From Verrucomicrobiota bacterium (GTDB lineage Bacteria; Verrucomicrobiota; Verrucomicrobiia; Opitutales; Opitutaceae): a stretch of DNA of 36,203 nucleotides. The notes beneath the pieces are model-generated. The model was not told where the DNA came from. It did not search any database and saw only the letters and a list, made by a program, of their open reading frames with translations. The DNA lies in assembly GCA_023443455.1 (NCBI GenBank), contig JAEZUE010000016.1:1-36203 (forward strand), written 5' to 3'. How positions within the stretch are numbered: the first letter of the stretch is position 1; every line of letters begins with the position of its first letter. This document shows positions 24,314 through 31,776 of this stretch, in pieces. The position numbers and the translations under genes were made by a program.

Positions 24314-26154
24314 TGGGCGATGTCGTCGAGCAGGGCGTTGTAGCTGGAGTAGGCGGCGAGCTTGGCCTTGGCCGCGGCGCACGCCTCGGCGGTGGCCAGG
24401 CCGGTGGTCTCCGCGAGGAAGAGGAGGTAGCCGGCGACGCCCTTGGCGTAAAGCAGGCGGGCCTCCGGGCTGATGGCATAAAAACGTGCACGTTGACCGT
24501 AACCGGCGGCGGAGTGGTCGCCGAGGGCGGCCTTCTCGGCGCGGCCGTCGGCGGCGAGCACGTGGAGGAAGTTGTATTCGAAGAAGAACATGTGCTCCGG
24601 GCTCGGCGGCAGGGCCTCGAGGGCGGCGCGACAGCTGGCGGCGTCGGCGAAGACCTCGGTGGGCTTGCCGCAGGCGGCGAGCGCGGTGGTGATGAAGACG
24701 CGGGCCATCTTCTGCTCGGTGGCGTCGGCACTGAAGGCGCCGAGCAGCGCGAGCTCGAGGGTGAAGCGGTACCAGTCGGCCCAGAGGACCTGGTCGGCGG
24801 GGTTCTTCGACGCGGCGAGGGCGATGCCCATCTCGTAGGTGTAGCGGCCGCTGGTCTTGATCTCGAGGCGGCTGCCGGTGACCTCGCCCATGATCCGGTA
24901 GTTCTCGGCGGATTTGCCGGAGCCGGAATGGAAGCCGATGCTCACGCCGAACTTCTCGCACACGGCCCACTGCTTCGCGATGAGCGCGCGCAGGGCAGTG
25001 TTGTCCGGATACGGGCAATTCTTCTGGAAGCCGAAAGCGGGGGCGACGAAGTTCACCGGCATGCCGAGGGCCTCGCAGAAGGCGAGCATCACGGCGGTGG
25101 TCTCCGGCGTGGTCAGACCGGGCAGCTCGTCGATCGAGAGCTCGCGCAGGTACTTGCGGCCGGCGTCGGTGGTGAACGCGGCGAAACGGGCGGCGGCGTA
25201 CTTGTCGTCGCGCACCTTCATCTTCTGGAGCGACGGCCACACGGTGCCGACGAGCGCCCCGAAGGCGCCCTCGTCGAGCTGGAGGCCGGCCTCGGCGACG
25301 CGCAGGCGGACCTTCGCGAGCAGATCGGCGGGCACGTCGGCGGGGCTGCACGGCTGGTTGAGCGCGAGCTGCGGGGAGAGGTCGAAGGTGATGTAGCTGG
25401 CGAGCAGACAGCCGCGCACGAGCGCGTCCTCACGGACGTCGTACTTGCCGCCGATGGGCTGGTGGTCGGCGTTGAAGCTCCAGGCGATGCGGCGCTGGTG
25501 AAAGCCGGTCTTGAGCTTGGAGAGCACGGAGCCGTGGCTCATGCCCTCGACGCTCTGGCCCTGATGCCCCTCGGGCACGTTGGCGCCGATGAAGGGGAAC
25601 GGAACCGTATCCAAGGTTCCGGCCAACATCTCGTCGACGTCGTACACGAGTTCGCGCGGGATGCTGTTCTGGTTGGCGGTCATGCCGATGCCGAGCGTGC
25701 TCATCGCCCACTCGACCGCGGGCCAGTGCAACGTGGTGAAACGCGCGCCCACGCCGAGCGTGCTGCGACCGAGCTGCGCGGTGGCGGTCGGGAAGATGGT
25801 GGAGTCGGCGTCGTGTTCCTGGATGAGGTTCTTGAGCGCGAGCAGGTTCTCCCAGGAGGCGGGGAAGATGCAGCCGCCGGCCGGCAGGCCCACGCCCTCG
25901 GCCAGCACCTCGACGGCGCCCGCGGCGGTCGAGTCCAGTTTCCAGGCACAGTCGCCGGTGACCTTGTCCTCGACGAGCATCCAGCCGCCCGCGGCGGTGG
26001 CGAAGCCGGACTTGGTGTAGGTGAAGAGGTCGGCGGAGGAGGCGAAGAACTTCTGCTGGAGGGCGGGCCAATCGAGGCAGAAGTCGGGGCTGATGCAGGG
26101 GTTCTGCGCGATGCGCAGATTGTGGGAGAGGAGGAAGGCGTTGATGGGTTTCAT
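24310..26154 (-). CDS. uxaE: Tagaturonate epimerase family protein
   Basis: 614 residues. Family members convert D-tagaturonate to D-fructuronate, bypassing tagaturonate reductase (UxaB) so that galacturonate joins the glucuronate branch. Visible landmarks are FGFQKNCPYPDN, SIGFHSGSGKSAENYRIMG and LEIKTSGRYTYEMG, resembling the HSGS-K and K-T-G segments of UxaE proteins. It is longer than the thermophilic prototype (about 480 residues), with an extended N-terminal part. It overlaps uxaC (ATGA), which acts immediately before it in the pathway. No UxaB-like gene is visible in the window, which supports the epimerase route. Family call is by context plus motifs; enzyme activity is inferred. Confidence 0.82.
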   Translation of the reverse strand: MKPINAFLLSHNLRIAQNPCISPDFCLDWPALQQKFFASSADLFTYTKSGFATAAGGWMLVEDKVTGDCAWKLDSTAAGAVEVLAEGVGLPAGGCIFPASWENLLALKNLIQEHDADSTIFPTATAQLGRSTLGVGARFTTLHWPAVEWAMSTLGIGMTANQNSIPRELVYDVDEMLAGTLDTVPFPFIGANVPEGHQGQSVEGMSHGSVLSKLKTGFHQRRIAWSFNADHQPIGGKYDVREDALVRGCLLASYITFDLSPQLALNQPCSPADVPADLLAKVRLRVAEAGLQLDEGAFGALVGTVWPSLQKMKVRDDKYAAARFAAFTTDAGRKYLRELSIDELPGLTTPETTAVMLAFCEALGMPVNFVAPAFGFQKNCPYPDNTALRALIAKQWAVCEKFGVSIGFHSGSGKSAENYRIMGEVTGSRLEIKTSGRYTYEMGIALAASKNPADQVLWADWYRFTLELALLGAFSADATEQKMARVFITTALAACGKPTEVFADAASCRAALEALPPSPEHMFFFEYNFLHVLAADGRAEKAALGDHSAAGYGQRARFYAISPEARLLYAKGVAGYLLFLAETTGLATAEACAAAKAKLAAYSSYNALLDDIAQ

Positions 26155-26159
26155 GAGAG

Positions 26160-26355
26160 GGAAACCGGAGACCGGAACGCGGAAACCGGAGAGTTTTGGG
26201 ACGGAGGTTTAGGGGTAGAATGAAACCGGAGACCGGAGAGCGGAGACCGGAAGGTGCGGACAGATGCGGGAAGCAGGCGCGCGGCCGGGGCGGGCGGTGG
26301 AGAACACCGGTTGCTGGTCGCGTTTCCGGTGTCCGCGTTCCGCTTTCCGGTTTCG
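26160..26355. repeat. Imperfect inverted repeats of CCGGAGACCGG type filling the uxaE-SDR gap
   Basis: GAAACCGGAGACCGGAACGC at 26160 recurs in direct form near 26222 (GAAACCGGAGACCGGAGAGC) and in imperfect inverted form at about 26325-26355 (CCGCTTTCCGGTTTC). The array occupies nearly the whole 201-base gap, the largest between genes of the locus. Simple-repeat derived; whether it contains a promoter is not visible. Confidence 0.6.
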
Positions 26356-27144
26356 TCAGATCGTCATGGCGTGGTAGCCGCCGTCGACGATGAGCTCCTC
26401 GCCGGTGATGAACGAGCCGGCGGCGTCGCTGGCGAGCAGGAGCGTGGCGCCGATGAGCTCGCGCGCCTCGCCGAAGCGCTTCGCGGGGGTGTGTCCCATG
26501 ATGTTGGCGACGCGGTCGGGGGTGAGCACCTTGCGGTTCTGCTCGGCGGGGAAGAAGCCGGGCACGAGGACGTTGACGCGGACCTTCGCCTGGGCCCATT
26601 CGCGGGCGAGGTTGAGCGAAAGGTTGTGCACGGCGCCCTTGGTCGCGGAGTAGGTGAACACTCGAGACAGCGGCACCACCCCGGACATCGAGCCGAGGTT
26701 GATGATCGAGCCGCCCTCGCCACGCTCGACGAGGTACTTGCCGAAGACCTGGCAGCCGAGGAAGACGCCCTTGAGGTTCACGTTCACGATGCGGTCGAAT
26801 TCCTCCTCGGTGATGTCGAGATAGGGTGTGGCGGAGTTCACCCCGGCGCCGTTGACGACGATGTCGATCCGGCCGGAGCGCTGGACGACCGCGTCGCGCA
26901 GGCCCTCGAGCTCGGCCTTGCTGGTGGCCTCGGCGGCGTGGAACCAGGCCTTGCCGCCCGCGGCGACGATCTTGTCGAGGCGGGCCTGCGCCTTCTCGAC
27001 GTTGCGGCCGACGAGCACGACTTCGGCGCCGGCGCCGGCGAGGCCCTCGGCCATCGCGCCGCAGAGCTCGCCCGTGCCGCCGATGACGACGGCGACGCGG
27101 CCGGAGAGTCCGAACAGGGAGGAGAGATAGGATTCAGGGTTCAT
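26356..27144 (-). CDS. SDR oxidoreductase, likely fructuronate reductase (D-mannonate oxidoreductase)
   Basis: 262 residues, classical short-chain dehydrogenase. Glycine-rich cofactor loop GGTGELCGAM, NGAG motif (VVNGAGVNSA), catalytic serine in NLGSMSG and the Y-x-x-x-K pair in YSATKGAVHNLSLNLA are all present. The N-terminus (LFGLSGRVAVVIGGTGELCG) resembles the SDR-type fructuronate reductases found in uronate operons (YjmF/UxuB-like). With UxaC and UxaE next to it, reduction of D-fructuronate to D-mannonate is the missing step, so that function is inferred from context. KduD-like 2-dehydro-3-deoxygluconate dehydrogenase is the alternative, but a better KduD candidate lies at the right edge. 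It starts 15 bases after the esterase stop. Confidence 0.82.
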   Translation of the reverse strand: MNPESYLSSLFGLSGRVAVVIGGTGELCGAMAEGLAGAGAEVVLVGRNVEKAQARLDKIVAAGGKAWFHAAEATSKAELEGLRDAVVQRSGRIDIVVNGAGVNSATPYLDITEEEFDRIVNVNLKGVFLGCQVFGKYLVERGEGGSIINLGSMSGVVPLSRVFTYSATKGAVHNLSLNLAREWAQAKVRVNVLVPGFFPAEQNRKVLTPDRVANIMGHTPAKRFGEARELIGATLLLASDAAGSFITGEELIVDGGYHAMTI

Positions 27145-27159
27145 TTCAACCAGGAGTAT

Positions 27160-28944
27160 TCAGGGTTTGGTATTGGAGATCGGATCGGCCAGGAACTCGG
27201 CGCAGGGCAGGCCAAGCCGACGCATCTCGGCGGCCACAAGGCCGGCGACCACGGCGGCGCCGTGTTCGTTGAGATGGGTGTTGTCGGTCTTGCCCTCGGG
27301 CAGGGCGGCGTGCGCGCCGGGCGCATAGACCATGAAGAGCTTCGCCGAGGCCTCGGGACCGAGCTCGAGAACCAGCTGCCGCGTGAGCGCCTCCATGTCG
27401 ATCAGGGGCACGGCCTCCGCCGCCGCCACGCGACGCACGGCGTCGTCGTGGGCGCCATGGCTGTCGGCGAGCGAGCCGTCGTCGTTCCAAAGCCGGCGCA
27501 CGATCGGCGTGGCCAGCACCGGCACCCCACCCTTTCCGCGCACTTCCGCGACGAAGCGTCGCAGGTTTTCGGGGAAATCCTTCTCCGGCTCCGCGTAGCG
27601 TTTCGGGTCCTTCGACTTCTCGTCGTTGTGACCGAACTCGATCAAGACGATGTCGCCAGCCTTCAACGTGCCGAGGATGCGGTCCCAATGCCCTTCGTCG
27701 CGAAACGACTTCGTGCTGCGGCCGTTGAGCGCGCGGTTCTCGAGATGCCAAGGCGCCCCGAGGAGCGAGCGGAAGGCCTGCCCCCAACCGCGCTCGGGAA
27801 GCGCGAGGTCGTATTTGTCGGCCAAGGTCGAATCGCCGGCGAGGTAGAGCGTCGGCCCGGGAGCGGGCATCTGGCGGCGGAACCACGCCGCGGTCTTCGC
27901 GACCGTAGTGTCGAACCACGGTTCGCAGAGCCAGAAGGTGTGCGGGGTGCCGGGCAGCACCTCGAGTTCGGCGGCGATGCCGCGCGAGCGCAGCCCCTTG
28001 GCCATGGCTTCGCGGCCGGGCAACAGCGGCGACGGCGACGTGCTGTTCAAGAAAAGCGTCGGGGCGCTGTCCGGGCCGAGTCGTTTGAGCGGGGAGGCGG
28101 CCTTCCAGATCTCGCCGCGCTCGGCGAACGAGCCGCCGAGAAAACGCGTCGGCGCGCTGGGCTTGGCGATCTGCTGGGCGACGAGCGCCTCGTCGGTGAA
28201 ATCGGCGAGGCCGTCGATGTCGACCACGGCCTGGACGTCGCGCGACAGGCTCGGCGGGGCGTCACCGCCAGGCCGCGGCTCACCGGGACGGTTCGCCCTA
28301 CCCGCGGAATCCGGACCCGCGAGCGCACCGTCGCCGTTGGTGGCGCCGAGCAGGGCCGCGAGCTGGCCGCCGGCGGAGCCGCCGACCACGCCGATACGCG
28401 ACGGATCGATGCCGTGCTCGGCGGCGTGGGCGCGCAACCAGCGCACCGCGGTGCGCAGATCCTGCAGCGCCGCCGGGAAGCGGCCGGATTCACCGAGTCG
28501 ATACGACACCGGCACGGCGACGAAGCCCGCGGCGGCGAGGCGCTTGGCGAACGGCCGCTCCATCGTGCGGTCGCCGGCGTCCCAGCCGCCGCCATGCACG
28601 ACAAGAACTGCCGGATACGGACCGCCCGCCTCCGGGCGATAAAGATCGAGGGCGAGTTCGTGCCCGTCAGGAGCGGCGTAGACCACGTTCTCGGCAGCAA
28701 GCACGCCGTCCGGCAGCACATCGGGCGGGAGCGCCGCGGCGGGGTTCGCCTTCTGCGCAGAGGCGAGGGCCACGTCGCGATCGAACACGGCGGCGGAGGC
28801 AAAGGATCCGAAAGCGAGATACAGGCCAAGGGCGCAGATAGTCCGCTGTAGGAGCCTGCTTGCAGGCGAAATTGGCGTAGCCCGGCCCGGCCCCAAATCG
28901 CCTGCAAGCAGGCTCCTACAATCGGAACCGGAACGGGACGACAT
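27160..28944 (-). CDS. Secreted two-domain pectin esterase: alpha/beta hydrolase plus SGNH (rhamnogalacturonan acetylesterase-like)
   Basis: 594 residues from ATG 28944. A signal peptide is seen at about 34-52 (RTICALGLYLAFGSFASAA). Domain 1 (about 75-360) is an alpha/beta hydrolase with HGGGWDAG (oxyanion), nucleophile S190 in GGSAGG and H335 in PGTPHTFW. Domain 2 (about 364-585) is a CE12-like SGNH esterase: GDST (S372), NRALNGRSTKSF, EFGHND (N440) and DNTHLNEHG (D554, H557). It would remove acetyl or methyl groups from pectin. The start is uncertain: a palindromic repeat (28848-28919) encodes residues 9-32, no ATG lies between it and the signal peptide, and GTG 28788 would lose the signal. 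Residues about 210-230 derive from a second repeat type. Confidence 0.85.
   Translation of the reverse strand: MSSRSGSDCRSLLAGDLGPGRATPISPASRLLQRTICALGLYLAFGSFASAAVFDRDVALASAQKANPAAALPPDVLPDGVLAAENVVYAAPDGHELALDLYRPEAGGPYPAVLVVHGGGWDAGDRTMERPFAKRLAAAGFVAVPVSYRLGESGRFPAALQDLRTAVRWLRAHAAEHGIDPSRIGVVGGSAGGQLAALLGATNGDGALAGPDSAGRANRPGEPRPGGDAPPSLSRDVQAVVDIDGLADFTDEALVAQQIAKPSAPTRFLGGSFAERGEIWKAASPLKRLGPDSAPTLFLNSTSPSPLLPGREAMAKGLRSRGIAAELEVLPGTPHTFWLCEPWFDTTVAKTAAWFRRQMPAPGPTLYLAGDSTLADKYDLALPERGWGQAFRSLLGAPWHLENRALNGRSTKSFRDEGHWDRILGTLKAGDIVLIEFGHNDEKSKDPKRYAEPEKDFPENLRRFVAEVRGKGGVPVLATPIVRRLWNDDGSLADSHGAHDDAVRRVAAAEAVPLIDMEALTRQLVLELGPEASAKLFMVYAPGAHAALPEGKTDNTHLNEHGAAVVAGLVAAEMRRLGLPCAEFLADPISNTKP
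28276..28313. repeat. Dispersed repeat copy inside the esterase coding sequence
   Basis: CGGCTCACCGGGACGGTTCG and onward matches the intergenic copy at 22247-22283. In the esterase it encodes a Gly/Pro/Arg-rich loop (SAGRANRPGEPRPGG) between the GGSAGG nucleophile region and the VVDIDGLADF strand, without breaking the frame. Confidence 0.5.
28848..28919. repeat. REP-like palindromic element, copy 2, within the esterase 5' end
   Basis: Arms 28848-28870 and 28897-28919 (GTAGGAGCCTGCTTGCAGG type, one mismatch) around a 26-base centre. If the esterase starts at ATG 28944, the element lies inside the reading frame just before the signal peptide. Confidence 0.85.
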
Positions 28945-29008
28945 CCACGCCCCGCCTGCGTGTCGCCGGCCTCCCATGACTCTGCGGTCCTTGCGCCACG
29001 TCGTCTTC

Positions 29009-29063
29009 GGTCCGGACGCTCTGCTGTCCAGCAGAGCAGGCAGGTCCGACCATACCGCAGGCG
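29009..29063. repeat. Dispersed repeat with strong hairpin, between lyase and esterase genes
   Basis: Same modules as 12449-12482 (GGTCCGGAC, GGTCCGACC, ACCGCAGGCG). Here a perfect 9-pair stem GCTCTGCTG/CAGCAGAGC (29018-29037) is inserted between them. It lies in the 158-base gap between the pectate lyase stop and the esterase start. Confidence 0.5.
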
Positions 29064-29102
29064 CGAGAGCGGCGTCACCGGCACATTGCTGAAAGACGCC
29101 CA

Positions 29103-30320
29103 TCACGGCTCGACTCCCCGTTTCGCCAGATTCTTGCGCCATTTCGGATAATCCTTGGCCAGCAGTTTGGCGGGTTCGTCGAGGTACCAACGGTAGCCGC
29201 CGCGGCGCTCGCGCTCGACCTCGGCCAAGTTGTAGCGGATGACGGTGTCGCGGCCGCCGAAGATCGGGCGGTTGGTGCCGATCTCGTAGAAGCGGGCCCA
29301 GAGCGGCGGGGCGGCAGGATCGGCGACAACAACGCGATCGTGACCGTGTGCCAGATCGGAAGCGGGCGGATGATCGATGCGGATACCAGTGAGCTTCGCG
29401 GCCTCGTACCAGGCGACCGCGCCCTCGACCGCGGCCACGACCTCGGGCGACGGGTTTTCGAGCGACATCAGAAAACGCACGATGCCGAGCGATTCGCTGC
29501 CGGAGAGCGAGATGTGCTCGTAGGCGCGCGCCGGCACGGGCTCGAAGGTGACCTCGTCGTGCTGGGCGCACCACGCCGTCTTCTTGCCGTCGACGACGAT
29601 CTGGCAGCGCAGGATGCAGGCGATGCCTTTCTCGACAGCCTCGGCGGCACGTGCGCGCAGTGCTGCGTCGGTCCAGGCAAAGGGCTCCTCGCCGGCGGCG
29701 ACATCGCGAAGCAGCCACAGCACGTTCACCATCGCATCGTCGTTGAAGGTGATGTGCGTGTAGTAGCCGGGGCGGAGCGGAAAATACTGGGGCCAACCAC
29801 CGTTTTCATATTGGGCCTTGAGCAGGTACTTGAGCCCTTTCGTGGCGGCGGCGCGGTTGGCTTCACGGTCGGCCTCGGCCGCGGTGGCGACCTGGGCGAG
29901 AAAGCGGATCTGCGTGTAGGTGGCGCCGTTGTCGATGGTCGCCGAACGATGATCGAGCGCCTTGTCGGCGAGGAACTCCGCCGAAGGGGCAACCGTCATG
30001 TCGCGGTTCTTGGGCCAGCCGCTCGCCTCGGTCTGGTAGAGGCGGACGTTGGCGGCGATGGCGACGGCCTCGTCGGAGGCGAACCAGGCGGCGGGCTGGC
30101 GCGGGATCTCGCGCCAGCCGACCGCAGCGGAGAGCGGGGCGGTCGACAGAAACAGGCCGGCGGCACAGAGCAACGCCAGCCCTAGGGGCGTCGCTCGCGA
30201 CGCCCGCCTTGGGTGGCCCAGCCCGACCGTCCCGCGGCCAGATCGGGCGTCGGCAAGCGACGCCCCTACGCGCACCGGCGGTGCGCCGACGACCGGGTCG
30301 AGAGACGGGAAGGTGGGCAT
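29103..30320 (-). CDS. Pectate lyase, PL10 family
   Basis: Cleaves de-esterified polygalacturonate by beta-elimination outside the cytoplasm. 405 residues from ATG 30320. PL10 landmarks are clear: WPKNRDM, TIDNGATYTQIRFLAQV, GGWPQYFPLRPGYYTHITFNDDAMVN, WCAQHDEVT, SGSESLGIVRFLM and WARFYEIGTNRPIFGGRD. A hydrophobic export segment (about 46-66, LGLALLCAAGLFLSTAPLSAA) is preceded by about 45 unusual Arg/Gly-rich residues, part of which are encoded by a palindromic repeat (30183-30268). The true start could therefore be internal, but no ATG lies between the repeat and the signal peptide. It begins 8 bases after the hexuronate transporter stop. Product oligomers would feed the GH105/GH28 protein and transporter. 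Confidence 0.92.
   Translation of the reverse strand: MPTFPSLDPVVGAPPVRVGASLADARSGRGTVGLGHPRRASRATPLGLALLCAAGLFLSTAPLSAAVGWREIPRQPAAWFASDEAVAIAANVRLYQTEASGWPKNRDMTVAPSAEFLADKALDHRSATIDNGATYTQIRFLAQVATAAEADREANRAAATKGLKYLLKAQYENGGWPQYFPLRPGYYTHITFNDDAMVNVLWLLRDVAAGEEPFAWTDAALRARAAEAVEKGIACILRCQIVVDGKKTAWCAQHDEVTFEPVPARAYEHISLSGSESLGIVRFLMSLENPSPEVVAAVEGAVAWYEAAKLTGIRIDHPPASDLAHGHDRVVVADPAAPPLWARFYEIGTNRPIFGGRDTVIRYNLAEVERERRGGYRWYLDEPAKLLAKDYPKWRKNLAKRGVEP
30183..30268. repeat. Second type of palindromic element, within the pectate lyase 5' end
   Basis: Arms TAGGGGCGTCGCTCGCGACG (30183 on) and its near inverse ending at 30268 (GGCAAGCGACGCCCCTA) surround a 37-base centre. This family differs in sequence from the GTAGGAGCC elements but has the same architecture and the same position, immediately before a signal-peptide region. 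Confidence 0.8.
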
Positions 30321-30328
30321 GGGCGGAA

Positions 30329-31738
30329 TCAGTCGAGTTGGACCTGCTTGAACTTCGGCACGAGCAGATGCATCAGGATCCAGGCGACGAGGTAGGCGGA
30401 GCCGCAGACGATGAACATGATGCCGTAGCCGAGCTCGACCTTGCCCTGAGCGGTGAAGTGCGCGAGCAGCTGGCCGGCCGCACGGGCGATGAGGATGCCG
30501 CCGATCGCGCCGGCCATCCCGCCGATGCCGGTCACCGAGGCGACCGCCTTCTTCGGGAACATGTCGGACACGGTCGTGAAGATGTTGGCCGACCAGGCCT
30601 GGTGGGCCGCACAGGCGATCGAGATGGTGGCGACGGCGAACCACGTGTTGATCTCACCGAGACGCGAGGCGAGCAGCACGGTCAGGGGCAGCAGCGCGAA
30701 GAAGAACATCGCGGACTTGCGGGCCTTGTTGGCATCCATGCCGCCGTTGATGAGGCGTTTCGGCAACCAGCCGCCGAAGATCGAGCCGAAGGTGGAGACG
30801 GTATAGACGACCGCGACCGCGAACGGCCAGCTGATGATGCCCGGGATCGCGGAGTCGACACCGGCGAAATCGGGATGGGCCGCCTTGAAGGCGGCGATCT
30901 TGCGGGCGTTCTCGCCGCCGAGGAAGCCGGGCAGCCAGAAGAGGAAGAACCACCAGATCGGGTCGGTGAGGAACTTGCCAAAGAAGAACGCCCAGGTCTG
31001 GCGGAAGGTCAGCAGCTTGAACCAGGAAACCTTGGCCCCGGCGTTCGGCGCCTGCGCGGCGGCCTGCTCGTCGGCATCGCTGTGGATGTAGTCGTACTCG
31101 GCCTGCTTGAGGTGGCCGCTCTTCAGCTTTTCGGCCGGAGAGGCGTACATCGTGTACCAGAAGAACAGCCAGAGCAGACCGACAACACCGGTGAGAATGA
31201 ACGCCCACTCCCAGCCCCAGGCGGCGGCGATGTAGGGCACGGAAAGCGGAGCGACGATCGCGCCGACATTTGCACCGGAATTGTAGAGGCCGGTGGCGAA
31301 GGCGCGCTCCTTCTTCGGGAACCACTCGGCGATGGTCTTGTTGGCGGCCGGGAAGTTGCCCGCCTCGGCGAGACCGAGCGCCGCGCGCCAGAAGCCGAAG
31401 CTCCAGGTGTGATGGCCGAAGGCGTGGCCGATCGCCGCGAGACTCCAGCCGATGAGGGAATAGGCATAACCCGACTTGGTGCCGAGCCAGTCGATGAGGC
31501 GGCCGGCCGCCAACATGCCGATCGCGTAGGCGAGCTGGAAACAGATGACGACCGTGGAGTAGTTGAGTTCCTGATCGGCCGGCGTGTCACCGAAGACACC
31601 GGAGTCGGACAGCGTCTGTTTCAGCAGGCCGAGGACGTTGCGGTCGAGGTAGTTGATGGTCGTCGCGAAAAAGACCAGCGCGCAGATCGTCCAGCGGTAG
31701 CGGCCGATCTTTTCGTTCACTTCTGAGAATTTGCTCAT
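30329..31738 (-). CDS. exuT: MFS hexuronate transporter, ExuT-like
   Basis: Imports galacturonate/glucuronate across the inner membrane by proton symport. 469 residues with twelve membrane segments. The N-terminus (RWTICALVFFATTINYLDRNVLGLLKQTL) is the ACS-family hallmark (NYLDR), followed by GRLIDWLGTKSGYA and RAALGLAEAGNFPAANKTIAEWFPKKERA, both diagnostic of the ExuT branch of anion:cation symporters. A mid-protein loop (TDPIWWFFLFWLPGFL) also fits. The start is an ATG 38 bases after the GH105-GH28 stop; the lyase gene begins 8 bases after its own stop. Its place among pectin enzymes supports galacturonate as the substrate. Confidence 0.93.
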   Translation of the reverse strand: MSKFSEVNEKIGRYRWTICALVFFATTINYLDRNVLGLLKQTLSDSGVFGDTPADQELNYSTVVICFQLAYAIGMLAAGRLIDWLGTKSGYAYSLIGWSLAAIGHAFGHHTWSFGFWRAALGLAEAGNFPAANKTIAEWFPKKERAFATGLYNSGANVGAIVAPLSVPYIAAAWGWEWAFILTGVVGLLWLFFWYTMYASPAEKLKSGHLKQAEYDYIHSDADEQAAAQAPNAGAKVSWFKLLTFRQTWAFFFGKFLTDPIWWFFLFWLPGFLGGENARKIAAFKAAHPDFAGVDSAIPGIISWPFAVAVVYTVSTFGSIFGGWLPKRLINGGMDANKARKSAMFFFALLPLTVLLASRLGEINTWFAVATISIACAAHQAWSANIFTTVSDMFPKKAVASVTGIGGMAGAIGGILIARAAGQLLAHFTAQGKVELGYGIMFIVCGSAYLVAWILMHLLVPKFKQVQLD

Positions 31739-31776
31739 CGGGGCGGTTTGGGTGTTGGGGGCTTAGGTTGAAGGAG

